Of a stretch of DNA of 64,000 nt, positions 53,128-62,951 are shown piece after piece (the stretch's first letter is position 1; every line of letters starts with the position of its first letter). The stretch lies in NCBI GenBank assembly GCA_028823035.1, contig JAPKCI010000002.1, forward strand, positions 1-64,000, written 5' to 3'. Origin of the DNA: Rubripirellula sp. Lineage in GTDB: Bacteria; Planctomycetota; Planctomycetia; Pirellulales; Pirellulaceae. A program made the position numbers and the translations under genes. The notes under the pieces were generated by a model, which worked only from the letters and a program-made list of their open reading frames with translations, was not told where the DNA came from and did no database searches.

Positions 53128-53580
53128 GTGGTGGCTCAACCAACAACCATGGCCAAAACTGGCCAAGTCGAACAACAGTGGTACATCGTCGACGCTTCTG
53201 ACGAGGTCCTCGGTCGACTGGCGAGTGATATCGCTGTGGTCCTGATGGGCAAGCATCGACCCCATTACACCCCACATGTCGACTGCGGCGATTTCGTGAT
53301 CGTCCTCAATGCAGAGCAAGTCGGGATGACCGGAAAGAAAATGGACGATCGCCACTACACTTGGTATACAGGCTATCCCGGGCTTCGCTTAGAGAGTTAC
53401 GGTGACCGCAAAAAGCGGAAACCTGAGGATCTGATTTATCACGCTGTACGCCGAATGCTGCCCAAGAACAAGCTGGCCTATCAGATGATCAAGAAACTAA
53501 AGATCTATGCCGGCTCCGAGCACCCTCATACCGCACAACAACCTGAAACGCTTCAGCGGACCGGAAAGAAAGTCTCGTAA
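53128..53580 (+). CDS. rplM: Ribosomal protein L13
   Basis: WYIVDASDEVLGRLASDIAVVLMGKHRPHYTPHVDCGDFVIVLNAEQV; start GTG 53128 or ATG 53149. Confidence 0.97.
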   Translation: MVAQPTTMAKTGQVEQQWYIVDASDEVLGRLASDIAVVLMGKHRPHYTPHVDCGDFVIVLNAEQVGMTGKKMDDRHYTWYTGYPGLRLESYGDRKKRKPEDLIYHAVRRMLPKNKLAYQMIKKLKIYAGSEHPHTAQQPETLQRTGKKVS

Positions 53581-53640
53581 GCAAGATTCAATCTTGCAAC
53601 GCACCCACATACACACCTCTTTTTAGAAACATCTGAACCT

Positions 53641-54054
53641 ATGGTCGCCGTCAAAAAGGACAAAATTTCCGGAGACTCACTCGGCACCGGCCGGCGAAAA
53701 AGCAGCGTAGCTCGCGTACGCGTTCGCCCCGGAAATGGAACGATTACCGTCAACAGCAAGCCGATGTCGGATTACTTTGTTAACGATCAGCATCAAGCTG
53801 CGATCATCGCCACGCTCTCGTCGGTTGAGCATGGGGAAAAGGTTGATGTACTGGTTCGAGTATCGGGTGGTGGCATGAGCGGCCAAAGCGGTGCAGTCCG
53901 GATGGGATTGGCCCGTGCCTTGGTCAGCTACGACGAATCACTGCATGAATCACTTCGCGAAGGCGGGTACCTGACTCGTGACTCGCGCATGAAAGAACGT
54001 AAGAAGCCAGGTCTTCGAGGTGCTCGCCGCGGCGTCCAGTTCAGCAAGCGTTAA
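53641..54054 (+). CDS. rpsI: Ribosomal protein S9
   Basis: GTGRRKSSVARVRVRPGNGTITVN ... LTRDSRMKERKKPGLRGARRGVQFSKR. Confidence 0.98.
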   Translation: MVAVKKDKISGDSLGTGRRKSSVARVRVRPGNGTITVNSKPMSDYFVNDQHQAAIIATLSSVEHGEKVDVLVRVSGGGMSGQSGAVRMGLARALVSYDESLHESLREGGYLTRDSRMKERKKPGLRGARRGVQFSKR

Positions 54055-54239
54055 TTCGCTCGCGTACTGTTGATCGCCTCGCTGAGATTCTTGAGCCTAA
54101 GGCTGCAGCATGTCGCCTCTCGGGGGGGTGACATGGAAGAAAATGTCCCGTACCAACGTGCGGGCAGCGCATTTTGTGCTCATAGTTGAACTTGTGGCTC
54201 ACGCTTGACCATTCCGATGTGAACCGTGTCAGTGCCACT

Positions 54240-54293
54240 CTCTCGAACATCGATGCAGTCGGTGAGTAGGTGAAAGAGTTTCACCCTCGAGAG
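54240..54293 (+). promoter_or_regulatory. Two-level stem-loop in the infA 5' leader
   Basis: Outer stem ctctcga/tcgagag, inner stem ggtgaaa-gag-tttcacc, about 20 bp upstream of the predicted start. Confidence 0.5.
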
Positions 54294-54317
54294 CGATTCC
54301 TGATTTGAGGTTTGGTT

Positions 54318-54539
54318 TTGGGAAATAAAGAAGAGGCCTTCGAGGTCGAAGGTACTGTCACACAAGCATTGGCCAATACGCGATTTCGTGTTCAGTTGGA
54401 AACCGGCAGTGAAGTGATGGCTCATGTCGCTGGTCGAATGCGAAAACACTTCATTCGAATCGTCCCTGGCGACAAAGTTCGGGTCGAACTTTCGCCCTAT
54501 GACCTGACCAAGGGTCGAATTGTTTACCGCGAGAGATAG
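54318..54539 (+). CDS. infA: Translation initiation factor IF-1
   Basis: [69 protein letters not shown] 54318 with GAGG 7 nt upstream. Confidence 0.96.
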   Translation: MGNKEEAFEVEGTVTQALANTRFRVQLETGSEVMAHVAGRMRKHFIRIVPGDKVRVELSPYDLTKGRIVYRER

Positions 54540-54903
54540 CTGATACTGCCGTGCCACCGGAGGGGTATTGCCTACCCGTTCGTCGAAACCAAATTTGGAC
54601 GACAAATACCAATTTTCGCAAACAACCCCGCAAAGTGGCTGTTTTCTCGCGCCCCGTTGCTTCAGGAATTGCAGCCCCGTAAAAGTTGTCGTTTTTTGAA
54701 AGAGCCCCGAAACCACAGTTACGGTTCACGGGTACAGTAAAGTGTTTGGGAACGGGTTGATTTGGATCAGAGCGGCGTGACTGCACAAAGTGGCAAGTCA
54801 TGGTTGCCTCCAGCATCTCAATCCATCCCTAATTCCAATTCCAAGACCTAATGGCGGGCCCTCGCTTCCGCCAATCACTGCTTCCCAGAGGAAGGTTTTT
54901 ACA

Positions 54904-56604
54904 ATGGTGTTCTCGAATCGTTTGATTCGCCGCGGCTTCTTGGCCTCCACGATGGCCATGGGATTCTTGCTGGCGGCTCCCGCCCATTTGCTGACGCAGA
55001 CACAAGCACAACAGGACAGCGACTCCCAGGTCGCGAACGACGAGCCAGTGCTGATTGTGACCCTGGGTTCAGTCAACAAGCTGACGCAAGACATTAATTA
55101 TGTCACAGGCGTGGCCGGCCAAGCTCAAGCAGGTGGCATGTTCGGATTGCTGATGGGCACCTTTACACAAGGACTCGACACGACTCGTCCTATCGGGATT
55201 CTGGTTCCAATGGTGGACGGAATCCCTCAACCCATCGCTTTGTTGCCGACAAATGATGTGAAGACCGTTCTGAAACGGCTCGAGGCCCAAACCGGTCCCT
55301 ATGATGAAGAAGACGATGGCACGCTCAGGATTATTGTTGGTGCCAGCGTTGTCCACATTCAGCAGAAGGGCGAGTGGGCAGTGATGGGAACCGCAAAGGA
55401 AGTGCTGAAGCTTGCGCCTGCGGACCCAAGTGATTTGTTCGAAGGCATGGGCAACAAGTACGACATAGCTGTTCGTATGAAAATGCAGCAAATCCCTGCT
55501 GCGACTCGGGAGATGCTGACCGCCCAACTGAAGATGGGTTTTCAGCAAGCAATGGCGACGCAAAATGGACCTGACGCTGACGCTAGCCGTCAAGTAGCAG
55601 AGAACTCCATTGAGCAGTTGGAGCAACTCGTTCGTGACACCGATGAATTGCAGTTTGGATTCAACATCGATCAAGCCAAGCAAAAGATTGTTATCGACGG
55701 TAGCTACACGGCTGTACCCGGAAGCAAGCTCGCAACCATGTATGACGGAATTCACGCTATCCCGTCCAAGTTTGCATCGGTCATTCGGGATGATGCAGCA
55801 GCTTTTTATCACGCTGCTTCTTCCATCAGCCCCGAGGCCATTGAAGACACGAGGACAAGCCTGAAAGCATCGATGGGTGCCCTCCGCACGGCTCTGGACA
55901 GCCAAGGTGGCCTCACAGAAAGCCAACGCGAAGACATCAACAGCCTCGTTGATCGCATCATCGAACTGGCTGTCAAATCCCTCGCGGAAGGCCGAACTGA
56001 CATAGGTGCACTGTTACTTGCCGATGAAGAAGATTTCAAATTCGTCTTTGGAGCCTTTGTTGCTGACGGCAATGAAGTCGCCAGTATCGCAAAAGACTTG
56101 GCCGCCAAGGTTGAAAATGAGCCAAATGCTCCACAGTTCAAATTCGACGTCAGCACTTACAAAGGTGTCACGATGCACCTGGTTGAAGCCGACCTCCCAG
56201 AGAGTGAAAACGAAGCGCGACGCGTATTCGGAGAAAAACTTCGTGTCCACATCGGCACCGGTGCCAAGTCGGTTTATCTTGCAATCGGAAACGGCAGCGA
56301 CGAACTGATGAAGGAATTGATTGACTCGGGTGATAAGGATACCACCGCTGACCGACCTGTCGGTCAATTGCGACTTACCATGATGCCAATTCTTACCTAC
56401 GCGCTGTCAGTCGAGTCCAACGAATCGATCGCTGCAATGATCGATGCTTTGGCAAGGTCACCTGATGGTGGTGAATTGAACATGGTTGCCGAGTCCATCC
56501 GCAACGGACAGAAGTTCTCTTTCGAAGTGGGTGAAGGATTCCTGCAGGCTATCGGAGCAGCAGTACAACAAACCCAACAGGCACTGCAAGGCGAACAGTT
56601 CTAG
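54904..56604 (+). CDS. Exported hypothetical protein (about 566 aa)
   Basis: Signal MVFSNRLIRRGFLASTMAMGFLLAAPAHLLTQTQAQ from ATG 54904; no recognised domain. Confidence 0.8.
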   Translation: MVFSNRLIRRGFLASTMAMGFLLAAPAHLLTQTQAQQDSDSQVANDEPVLIVTLGSVNKLTQDINYVTGVAGQAQAGGMFGLLMGTFTQGLDTTRPIGILVPMVDGIPQPIALLPTNDVKTVLKRLEAQTGPYDEEDDGTLRIIVGASVVHIQQKGEWAVMGTAKEVLKLAPADPSDLFEGMGNKYDIAVRMKMQQIPAATREMLTAQLKMGFQQAMATQNGPDADASRQVAENSIEQLEQLVRDTDELQFGFNIDQAKQKIVIDGSYTAVPGSKLATMYDGIHAIPSKFASVIRDDAAAFYHAASSISPEAIEDTRTSLKASMGALRTALDSQGGLTESQREDINSLVDRIIELAVKSLAEGRTDIGALLLADEEDFKFVFGAFVADGNEVASIAKDLAAKVENEPNAPQFKFDVSTYKGVTMHLVEADLPESENEARRVFGEKLRVHIGTGAKSVYLAIGNGSDELMKELIDSGDKDTTADRPVGQLRLTMMPILTYALSVESNESIAAMIDALARSPDGGELNMVAESIRNGQKFSFEVGEGFLQAIGAAVQQTQQALQGEQF

Positions 56605-56653
56605 CATTTGACTTTCAGAGAAAAGTTCTCTCTTTCATCACAGATGACTTTAC

Positions 56654-56689
56654 AAAAGACCGTCGGTTTCATAGCCGGCGGTCTTTTTT
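56654..56689 (+). terminator. Intrinsic terminator
   Basis: aaaaGACCGTCGG-tttcatag-CCGGCGGTCtttttt: 9-bp stem with one G-U and a U tract. Confidence 0.9.
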
Positions 56690-56690
56690 C

Positions 56691-57608
56691 ATGACAGCGA
56701 AATTGTTTCCGTTTGAATCGGTAAAAACTGTGAGCCCTGCGCAAAAGAAAAAAATCTTTACAATCTGTATCGCAGTCGGCATGATCGGTGGCTACTACTA
56801 CTATCAGTCGATTGACCGCAACCCAACAGACTTGGCCAATGCTGCGCCAACGATCACGGATCAGGAATCGAATGAAGAATTGACCATGTCTGACGTACTC
56901 GACATGGCTCAAGCAGCACGAGACCAGCTCTCAACAACCCTGAACGATTACACAGCACGGTTTGTGAAGCAGGAATTGGATAATAACGGGGTCTTGGGTC
57001 CAGAGTCCGAAATCCTGATGAAAGTCCAGACAAGGCTTCGCAACGAATCCAATGACGCGCCGATGCGCGTGTACATGGCCTTCAATGCGCCACAAAACGT
57101 CAAGGGCCGTGAGGTCATTTGGGGGGCCGATCTCTATGACGGAAAAATGGCAGTTCATGAAGTGGGACTGCTGCTCGGACTCAAGACACTCTGGCTCGAT
57201 CCAACTGGCTTCCTTGCCATGCAGGGACAGAAGTTCCCAATCAGTGAAATCGGTATCCTGAAATTGATCGACAAACTGATCGAACGTGGAGAACTGGATC
57301 GCGACAATCCTGACATCAGCGTGACAGTCATCCCGGACCAAAAGATTGATGAGACACCCGCACAACTCATCCAGATCCGACGCAGCAAGCCATCCGATAA
57401 CGAAGATGACTTCTCATTAGCCGAGATCGTTCTCGATCCCGAGCGACAACTGATTCTCAGTTACCGAGCTTTTGGATGGCCTGCTCAGAAAGGGGACGAT
57501 CCACCGTTGCTGGAATCTTATACTTATCATGACGTGAAAACCAATGTCGGACTGAAAAAGTCCGACTTCGATCCCAAAAATCCTGAATACAATTTTCCCG
57601 CGATCTGA
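56691..57608 (+). CDS. DUF1571-like protein
   Basis: DQLSTTLNDYTARFVKQELDNNGVLGPESEILMKVQTRLRNESNDAPMRVYMAF. Confidence 0.75.
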   Translation: MTAKLFPFESVKTVSPAQKKKIFTICIAVGMIGGYYYYQSIDRNPTDLANAAPTITDQESNEELTMSDVLDMAQAARDQLSTTLNDYTARFVKQELDNNGVLGPESEILMKVQTRLRNESNDAPMRVYMAFNAPQNVKGREVIWGADLYDGKMAVHEVGLLLGLKTLWLDPTGFLAMQGQKFPISEIGILKLIDKLIERGELDRDNPDISVTVIPDQKIDETPAQLIQIRRSKPSDNEDDFSLAEIVLDPERQLILSYRAFGWPAQKGDDPPLLESYTYHDVKTNVGLKKSDFDPKNPEYNFPAI

Positions 57609-57748
57609 TCCCGGTCCATCCCTTGGGTCAACGACACCGGTTGTTTTCCTAACGTTCAATGTCGGAATATCAGACAGACAGCGTTGAATTTTAACTTTCC
57701 TAAACGATTGCCGCCCGCCTAACCTTCCACCTGAGGCACAAGTTTCTG

Positions 57749-59077
57749 ATGAGCCCTTACCGTCTGCAGCGATGCCTCCCCGTTTTGATCATTTTCATCA
57801 GTCTCATCGAGCACGGTTCGGCGGATGATTTTCCTCAGTGGCGAGGTGTTAATCGCGATGGAGTTCTGAATGAGAGTAATTTGCTGGAGCAGTTGCCGGA
57901 GGGCAATCTGCCAAGAAAATGGTCTGTTCCAATCGGGTCCGGATACAGCGGACCAACGATTGCTGACGGGCGAGTCTACGTCACGGATCGTGGCATTGGT
58001 GACTCAGACAATGAAGTCGAACGCATTCTCTGTTTCGATGCGGAGAACGGCGATTTGATCTGGGAGCACGCTTATCAAGTCAACTACAACGATGGTGATT
58101 ATAACATCGGCTACAAAGCTGGACCGCGGGCCGCAGTCACGATTCATCATGGCAAAGCTCTGTCCGTTGGTGCGATGGGCAACTTCAAATGCCTGGACGC
58201 CTCCACCGGAAAAGTTCTGTGGGAACATGAACTGACAGACGAGTACAAAGTACGCATGCCGATCTGGGGAATCACAGCGGCACCTCTGGTTCACGATGAT
58301 CTCGTCATCCAGATTGTTTCTGGATCTGGCGATGCATGTGTGGTCGCGTTTGATTTACTCAGCGGCAAAGAACGGTGGAGGGCCATTGATGAACTTGCTG
58401 GCTACAGTGCACCCATCATGATTCGGCAGGGCAAACAGGATGTTGCCGTTTGCTGGACAGGCGAGAGCGTGACGGGACTTGATCCGGCTAGCGGCAAGAC
58501 GTTGTGGCGATTGCCCATGAAGCCTCGCAATATGCCCATTGGAGTTGCCACCCCAATCGTCTCTCAACAATACCTGTTTGTGTCATCGTTCTACGATGGT
58601 TCCATGTTGATCGAACTGGACCTTGAAGAGCCTGAAGTCAAACAGGTTTGGCGACGGATCGGAATCGACGAAAAAAACACGGACTCATTGCATTGCATGA
58701 TCAGCACACCCTTGATCAAAGGTGACCATATCTACGGTGTCGACAGTTATGGCGAACTGCGGTGCCTTGACCTGAAAACGGGCGACCGGATCTGGGAAGA
58801 CACCACTGCTGTGCCGCGAGCCAGATGGGCCACCATCCATACCTTCCGCGACGGGGACCGCGAAATCATGTTGAACGATCAAGGCGAGCTGATATTTGCA
58901 ACATTGACCCCGGATGGATTTCGTGAACATTCGAGGACGAAACTGCTTGAACCCACTCTCAGACAGCTTCCACGCCGGGGTGGTGTTACGTGGGCACATC
59001 CCGCTATCGCCAATGGGGTCATCTTTGCTCGTAGTGACAACGAGTTGGTTGCGGCTCCACTGACCAAAACACAATGA
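57749..59077 (+). CDS. PQQ-like beta-propeller repeat protein, exported
   Basis: DDFPQWRGVNRDGVLNESNLL; ADGRVYVTDRG; CFDAENGDLIWEHAYQVNYNDGDYNIGYKAGPRAA. Confidence 0.92.
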   Translation: MSPYRLQRCLPVLIIFISLIEHGSADDFPQWRGVNRDGVLNESNLLEQLPEGNLPRKWSVPIGSGYSGPTIADGRVYVTDRGIGDSDNEVERILCFDAENGDLIWEHAYQVNYNDGDYNIGYKAGPRAAVTIHHGKALSVGAMGNFKCLDASTGKVLWEHELTDEYKVRMPIWGITAAPLVHDDLVIQIVSGSGDACVVAFDLLSGKERWRAIDELAGYSAPIMIRQGKQDVAVCWTGESVTGLDPASGKTLWRLPMKPRNMPIGVATPIVSQQYLFVSSFYDGSMLIELDLEEPEVKQVWRRIGIDEKNTDSLHCMISTPLIKGDHIYGVDSYGELRCLDLKTGDRIWEDTTAVPRARWATIHTFRDGDREIMLNDQGELIFATLTPDGFREHSRTKLLEPTLRQLPRRGGVTWAHPAIANGVIFARSDNELVAAPLTKTQ

Positions 59078-60594
59078 AATCAATCGCCAACTCTTTGGTC
59101 CTTGTCCTCTCTTTCCTGTGCCTAAAGCTGGCCACCGGAGAGAGTCCAGACATTGTCATGATCGCCATCGATGATCTGCGGCCCATGCTGGGTTGTTACG
59201 GAGATAGCAGGATCAAGAGTCCAAACATTGATTCACTTGCAAGCCGAGGAGTCGTTTTTGAGCGTGCCTATTGTCAATATGCCAAATGTGGCACCTCACG
59301 CCTGTCCGTGATGAGCGGTTTGAGGCCTGACTCGATTGGAATATTTAGTAACAATTCAGCTGATGTCAGCCGTTTTCGCGAGCTTCGCCCTGACGTGAAT
59401 TCTCTGGCCAGTTGGCTGAAACGATCGGGCTATCACACCCAAAGCTTCGGGAAAATCTATCACGATGGCTGGGACAATCCTGCCGACTGGTCAGCTGAAT
59501 CATACCCCGGACGCGATCGTGAAATGTTGGAGGTTGTCGATGCCGAAAACCCGTCATCGCCAACGGTCATTGCCGAACGATTGGACTGTCCTGTTATCCA
59601 ATCACCTGACGTTGATGACGAACATCTATTTGCCGGGCGAATGACGACAAGAGTGATTGGAACCCTCGATCATTTCCAAAGCCAAAAACCGCTGTTCCTC
59701 GCGATCGGATTCAGACGTCCACATCTGCCATTTGTAGCACCGAAAAAGTATTTCGATCGCTATAGCGTTGATGATTCATGGCTCGCAGGTAACCAAGTTC
59801 CCGACCCACGCACAACGAATCTGTCCTGGTTCAACTCAGACGGGTACATCGGTACCGCGCGGCGAGTGGGACTTGAAATGCCAGTGCGACCGGACCATGC
59901 CGAGGCGATCGCGTGGAATGGCTATGAAATGCGCAGTTACCGAGGAGTCCCCAATCAGGGCCCGATCCCGGTTGCGACCCAGATCAATTTGATCCATGCC
60001 TACGCTGCCTGCATCAGTTACGTCGATGCCCAAATCGGTCGCATACTCGACCAACTTCAACGGTCCCCGCGATTCAAAAATGCAATTATCATTTTGTGGT
60101 CGGATCACGGTTGGCACTTGGGTGAGCAATCCGCTTGGGGAAAAATGACCAACTTCGAGATTGCCACCCGAGTCCCGCTGATCATTGCAGCCCCGGGTGT
60201 ACGTCATGGACGCACCGATCAACTTGCTGAACTTGTCGATGTCTATCCGACCCTGTGTGATCTCGCCAAGATTGACCAACCTGACCATCTGGAAGGCGAC
60301 AGCTTACTGCCGGTATTACGATCAGGAGGTTCCACCACCGATTCAATCGCATTGAGCCAATACGCGCGTTTTCGTGAACGGTACATGGGCCGTGCGATTC
60401 GCACGCAACGGTATCGATACGTTGCATGGTTCGATCAACGCGAGAACAGTATCGTCGGGCGCGAATTGTACGATCATCAGGTTGACCCTCATGAGAACAA
60501 CAATCTGGCATTACGAAATGATCATACTGAACTGGTCGCCTCTTTTGATAAACAGCTGCAACACGCTTTCAAGCTGACGGCCACGAAACACTGA
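59074..60594 (+). CDS. Iduronate-2-sulfatase-like sulfatase, exported
   Basis: PDIVMIAIDDLRPMLGCYGDSRIKSPNIDSLASRGVVFERAYCQYAKCGTSRLSVMSG; IILWSDHGWHLGEQSAWGKMTNFE. Confidence 0.92.
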   Translation: MKSIANSLVLVLSFLCLKLATGESPDIVMIAIDDLRPMLGCYGDSRIKSPNIDSLASRGVVFERAYCQYAKCGTSRLSVMSGLRPDSIGIFSNNSADVSRFRELRPDVNSLASWLKRSGYHTQSFGKIYHDGWDNPADWSAESYPGRDREMLEVVDAENPSSPTVIAERLDCPVIQSPDVDDEHLFAGRMTTRVIGTLDHFQSQKPLFLAIGFRRPHLPFVAPKKYFDRYSVDDSWLAGNQVPDPRTTNLSWFNSDGYIGTARRVGLEMPVRPDHAEAIAWNGYEMRSYRGVPNQGPIPVATQINLIHAYAACISYVDAQIGRILDQLQRSPRFKNAIIILWSDHGWHLGEQSAWGKMTNFEIATRVPLIIAAPGVRHGRTDQLAELVDVYPTLCDLAKIDQPDHLEGDSLLPVLRSGGSTTDSIALSQYARFRERYMGRAIRTQRYRYVAWFDQRENSIVGRELYDHQVDPHENNNLALRNDHTELVASFDKQLQHAFKLTATKH

Positions 60595-60614
60595 TTCATG
60601 ATTCATGATTCATG
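60593..60614. repeat. 7-bp tandem repeat (gattcat x3) spanning the sulfatase/DinB junction
   Basis: gattcatgattcatgattcatg; contains three ATGs at 60598, 60605 and 60612. Confidence 0.9.
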
Positions 60615-61214
60615 GCTGGATATTTTACTCAATTCGTTAAAATGCTTGCTGAAACCGACTCTATCTACACTTCCTCAATACAAGCTGAATCCATGCCAAA
60701 GATTGGACCCATGATCGCCGCCTCCGCACAACTGGGGCTCGGTTACGCAGAGCGTCTACTCAAAGATGTCCCCGCGGATCGATTTGCACGATTCGCTCAG
60801 GTCGGTGATACGACCATTGAGTCCAATCATCCTGCATTTATCTATGGACATCTTGGTCTCTACGCATCCCGTGTGATCGCTGAACTTGGGTGCGACGCAT
60901 CCGACTACAATCCATCTGCAGAGTACGACAAGCTGTTTTCTAAGGATGCGGTATGTGTTGATGACCCAGACGGCTCCATCTACCCGTCCATGGAAGATGT
61001 TACATCCCATCTGTTCACCAACTATCAAGCTGCTATCGCGGCTCTTGAGCAGGCGGACGACTCGATCTTTGAGCAACAGAATCCCAACGAAGCCATGCGG
61101 GCCAAGTTCGCCACGGTTGGTGCGATGCACGCATTTTATGTTGGCGGACACTTCATGCTGCACATGGGGCAAATGAGCGCTTGGCGGCGGATGGCAGGTT
61201 TTGGACCAGCCTGA
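60612..61214 (+). CDS. DinB-like family protein
   Basis: ASAQLGLGYAERLLKDVPADRFARF; HPAFIYGHLGLYASRVIAELG; GAMHAFYVGGHFMLHMGQMSAWRRMAG; true start may be internal. Confidence 0.7.
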   Translation: MAGYFTQFVKMLAETDSIYTSSIQAESMPKIGPMIAASAQLGLGYAERLLKDVPADRFARFAQVGDTTIESNHPAFIYGHLGLYASRVIAELGCDASDYNPSAEYDKLFSKDAVCVDDPDGSIYPSMEDVTSHLFTNYQAAIAALEQADDSIFEQQNPNEAMRAKFATVGAMHAFYVGGHFMLHMGQMSAWRRMAGFGPA

Positions 61215-61318
61215 TTCTTCTAACTCTGCGGAAGATAGTTGAATTCAGGCAATGGAATGGGGACGGGATTAGAATCGACGGAACGCTAAATCGTGCCGCC
61301 GGAACAATCGTCCACTCA

Positions 61319-61364
61319 CAGGTGACCGAGGAAACCCCGCCTTGGTCCGGCAGTCGGCCACCTG
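61319..61364. promoter_or_regulatory. Inverted repeat (11-bp arms, one mismatch on plus) upstream of DAHP synthase
   Basis: caggtgaccga ... tcggccacctg, 24-nt loop. Confidence 0.4.
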
Positions 61365-61539
61365 AGCGTACTACCTGCCAGACAGACGCAAGGACTCGGG
61401 ATAGCTTCATCTCAATTTTTCCCAGCCAGTTCCCCGACTAGCCAACTTCATTTCAGCGGAAGACTATCAACCGACGTTATTGATCCCGTCCGCCCAGATC
61501 ATTTACATCGATCCCACCAGTCAAATCAAAAGAAGTCGC

Positions 61540-62880
61540 ATGCCCGCCTGGACACCTTCCTCGTGGAAAACCAAAACCGCGCTGCAGCAACCCCAATATG
61601 ACGAACCTGCAGAACTGGAAGCCGTGGTTAGAGAATTATCCGAACGCCCACCTCTGGTCACCAGCTGGGAGGTTGAACGGCTGAAGAGTCAATTATCGCT
61701 TGCGTCCTGTGGCGGTGCTTTTTTGCTACAGGGAGGCGACTGCAACGAAAGCTTTCAAGCCTGCCGTGCCGACCCCATCGAAAAGAAACTGAAAGTCCTG
61801 TTGCAGATGAGCCTGGTACTCGTCTTCGGAATGAACAAACCGGTCATTCGCGTTGGACGCATTGCAGGACAGTATGCAAAGCCGAGATCAAGCAATACCG
61901 AAAAACGCGATGGTGTGACACTACCTTCGTACCGGGGTGACTGCGTTAATCGCATACCGTTCACAGCCAAGGACAGACGCAATCGTCCCGAATTACTTCT
62001 GGAGGCTTATGGTCGGTCAGCTCAAACATTGAACTATTTAAGAGCTTTGGCCGAAGGCGGTTTTGCCGACATTCATCACCCTGAGAATTGGGAACTCGAT
62101 TGCGTTAGCCAAGCTGCAAGATCGCAGGAATATCACCAGATAGTTCGCGGAATCGGTGACTCATTACGATTCATCGATACCATCGGTGGCGTCACTCGCG
62201 CTGATCTTTCACGAGTCGACTTTTACACCTCGCACGAGGCATTGTTGCTGCCCTATGAACAGGCTTTGACCCGCCAGGCAATCAGCGGCAACGGTTGGTA
62301 CAACCTCGGAACACACTACCCATGGATCGGTGACCGCACACGAGATCTCGATGGTGCTCACGTCGAATATTTCCGAGGTATCGAAAACCCCATTGGCGTC
62401 AAAGTGGGTCCTACGGCCTCACCTGCTGAATTGACTGAGTTGATCGAAGTCCTGAATCCCAATCGGCAACTCGGTCGCATGACTCTGATTTGTCGATTCG
62501 GATCTGGCAAGATCCAGACCTGCTTGCCTCCACTAATTGATGCCGTGCAAAAATCGGGGCATCCTGTGCTCTGGTCCGTTGACCCCATGCATGGCAATAC
62601 CATGACGACGGACAATGGAATCAAGACCCGCCACTTTGATCAGATTCTGAGTGAGGTGCGGGACTCATTTGCGATTCACCAACAGCAGGGAACGATCGTT
62701 GGTGGCATTCACTTGGAACTCACTGGCAACAACGTGACCGAGTGCATTGGTGGTGCCGGGGGTCTTCAGTCAGCGGACTTGGCTCGCGCTTACGAAAGCA
62801 ATGTTGACCCGAGACTCAATTACGAACAGGCGATGGAAATCGCGTTTCTGATCGCAGGGCAAGCCAGAGAATCTGCCTGA
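61540..62880 (+). CDS. Class II 3-deoxy-7-phosphoheptulonate (DAHP) synthase
   Basis: WTPSSWKTKTALQQPQYDE; GGAFLLQGGDCNESFQAC; RVGRIAGQYAKPRS; ATG 61540 chosen (ORF opens at 61480). Confidence 0.95.
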   Translation: MPAWTPSSWKTKTALQQPQYDEPAELEAVVRELSERPPLVTSWEVERLKSQLSLASCGGAFLLQGGDCNESFQACRADPIEKKLKVLLQMSLVLVFGMNKPVIRVGRIAGQYAKPRSSNTEKRDGVTLPSYRGDCVNRIPFTAKDRRNRPELLLEAYGRSAQTLNYLRALAEGGFADIHHPENWELDCVSQAARSQEYHQIVRGIGDSLRFIDTIGGVTRADLSRVDFYTSHEALLLPYEQALTRQAISGNGWYNLGTHYPWIGDRTRDLDGAHVEYFRGIENPIGVKVGPTASPAELTELIEVLNPNRQLGRMTLICRFGSGKIQTCLPPLIDAVQKSGHPVLWSVDPMHGNTMTTDNGIKTRHFDQILSEVRDSFAIHQQQGTIVGGIHLELTGNNVTECIGGAGGLQSADLARAYESNVDPRLNYEQAMEIAFLIAGQARESA

Positions 62881-62951
62881 AGCAAAGACAGGAAAGGAAT
62901 CTGAATCCAAAGGTAATCTGGCATCAGCAACAACGACAAACACACCTTCCC

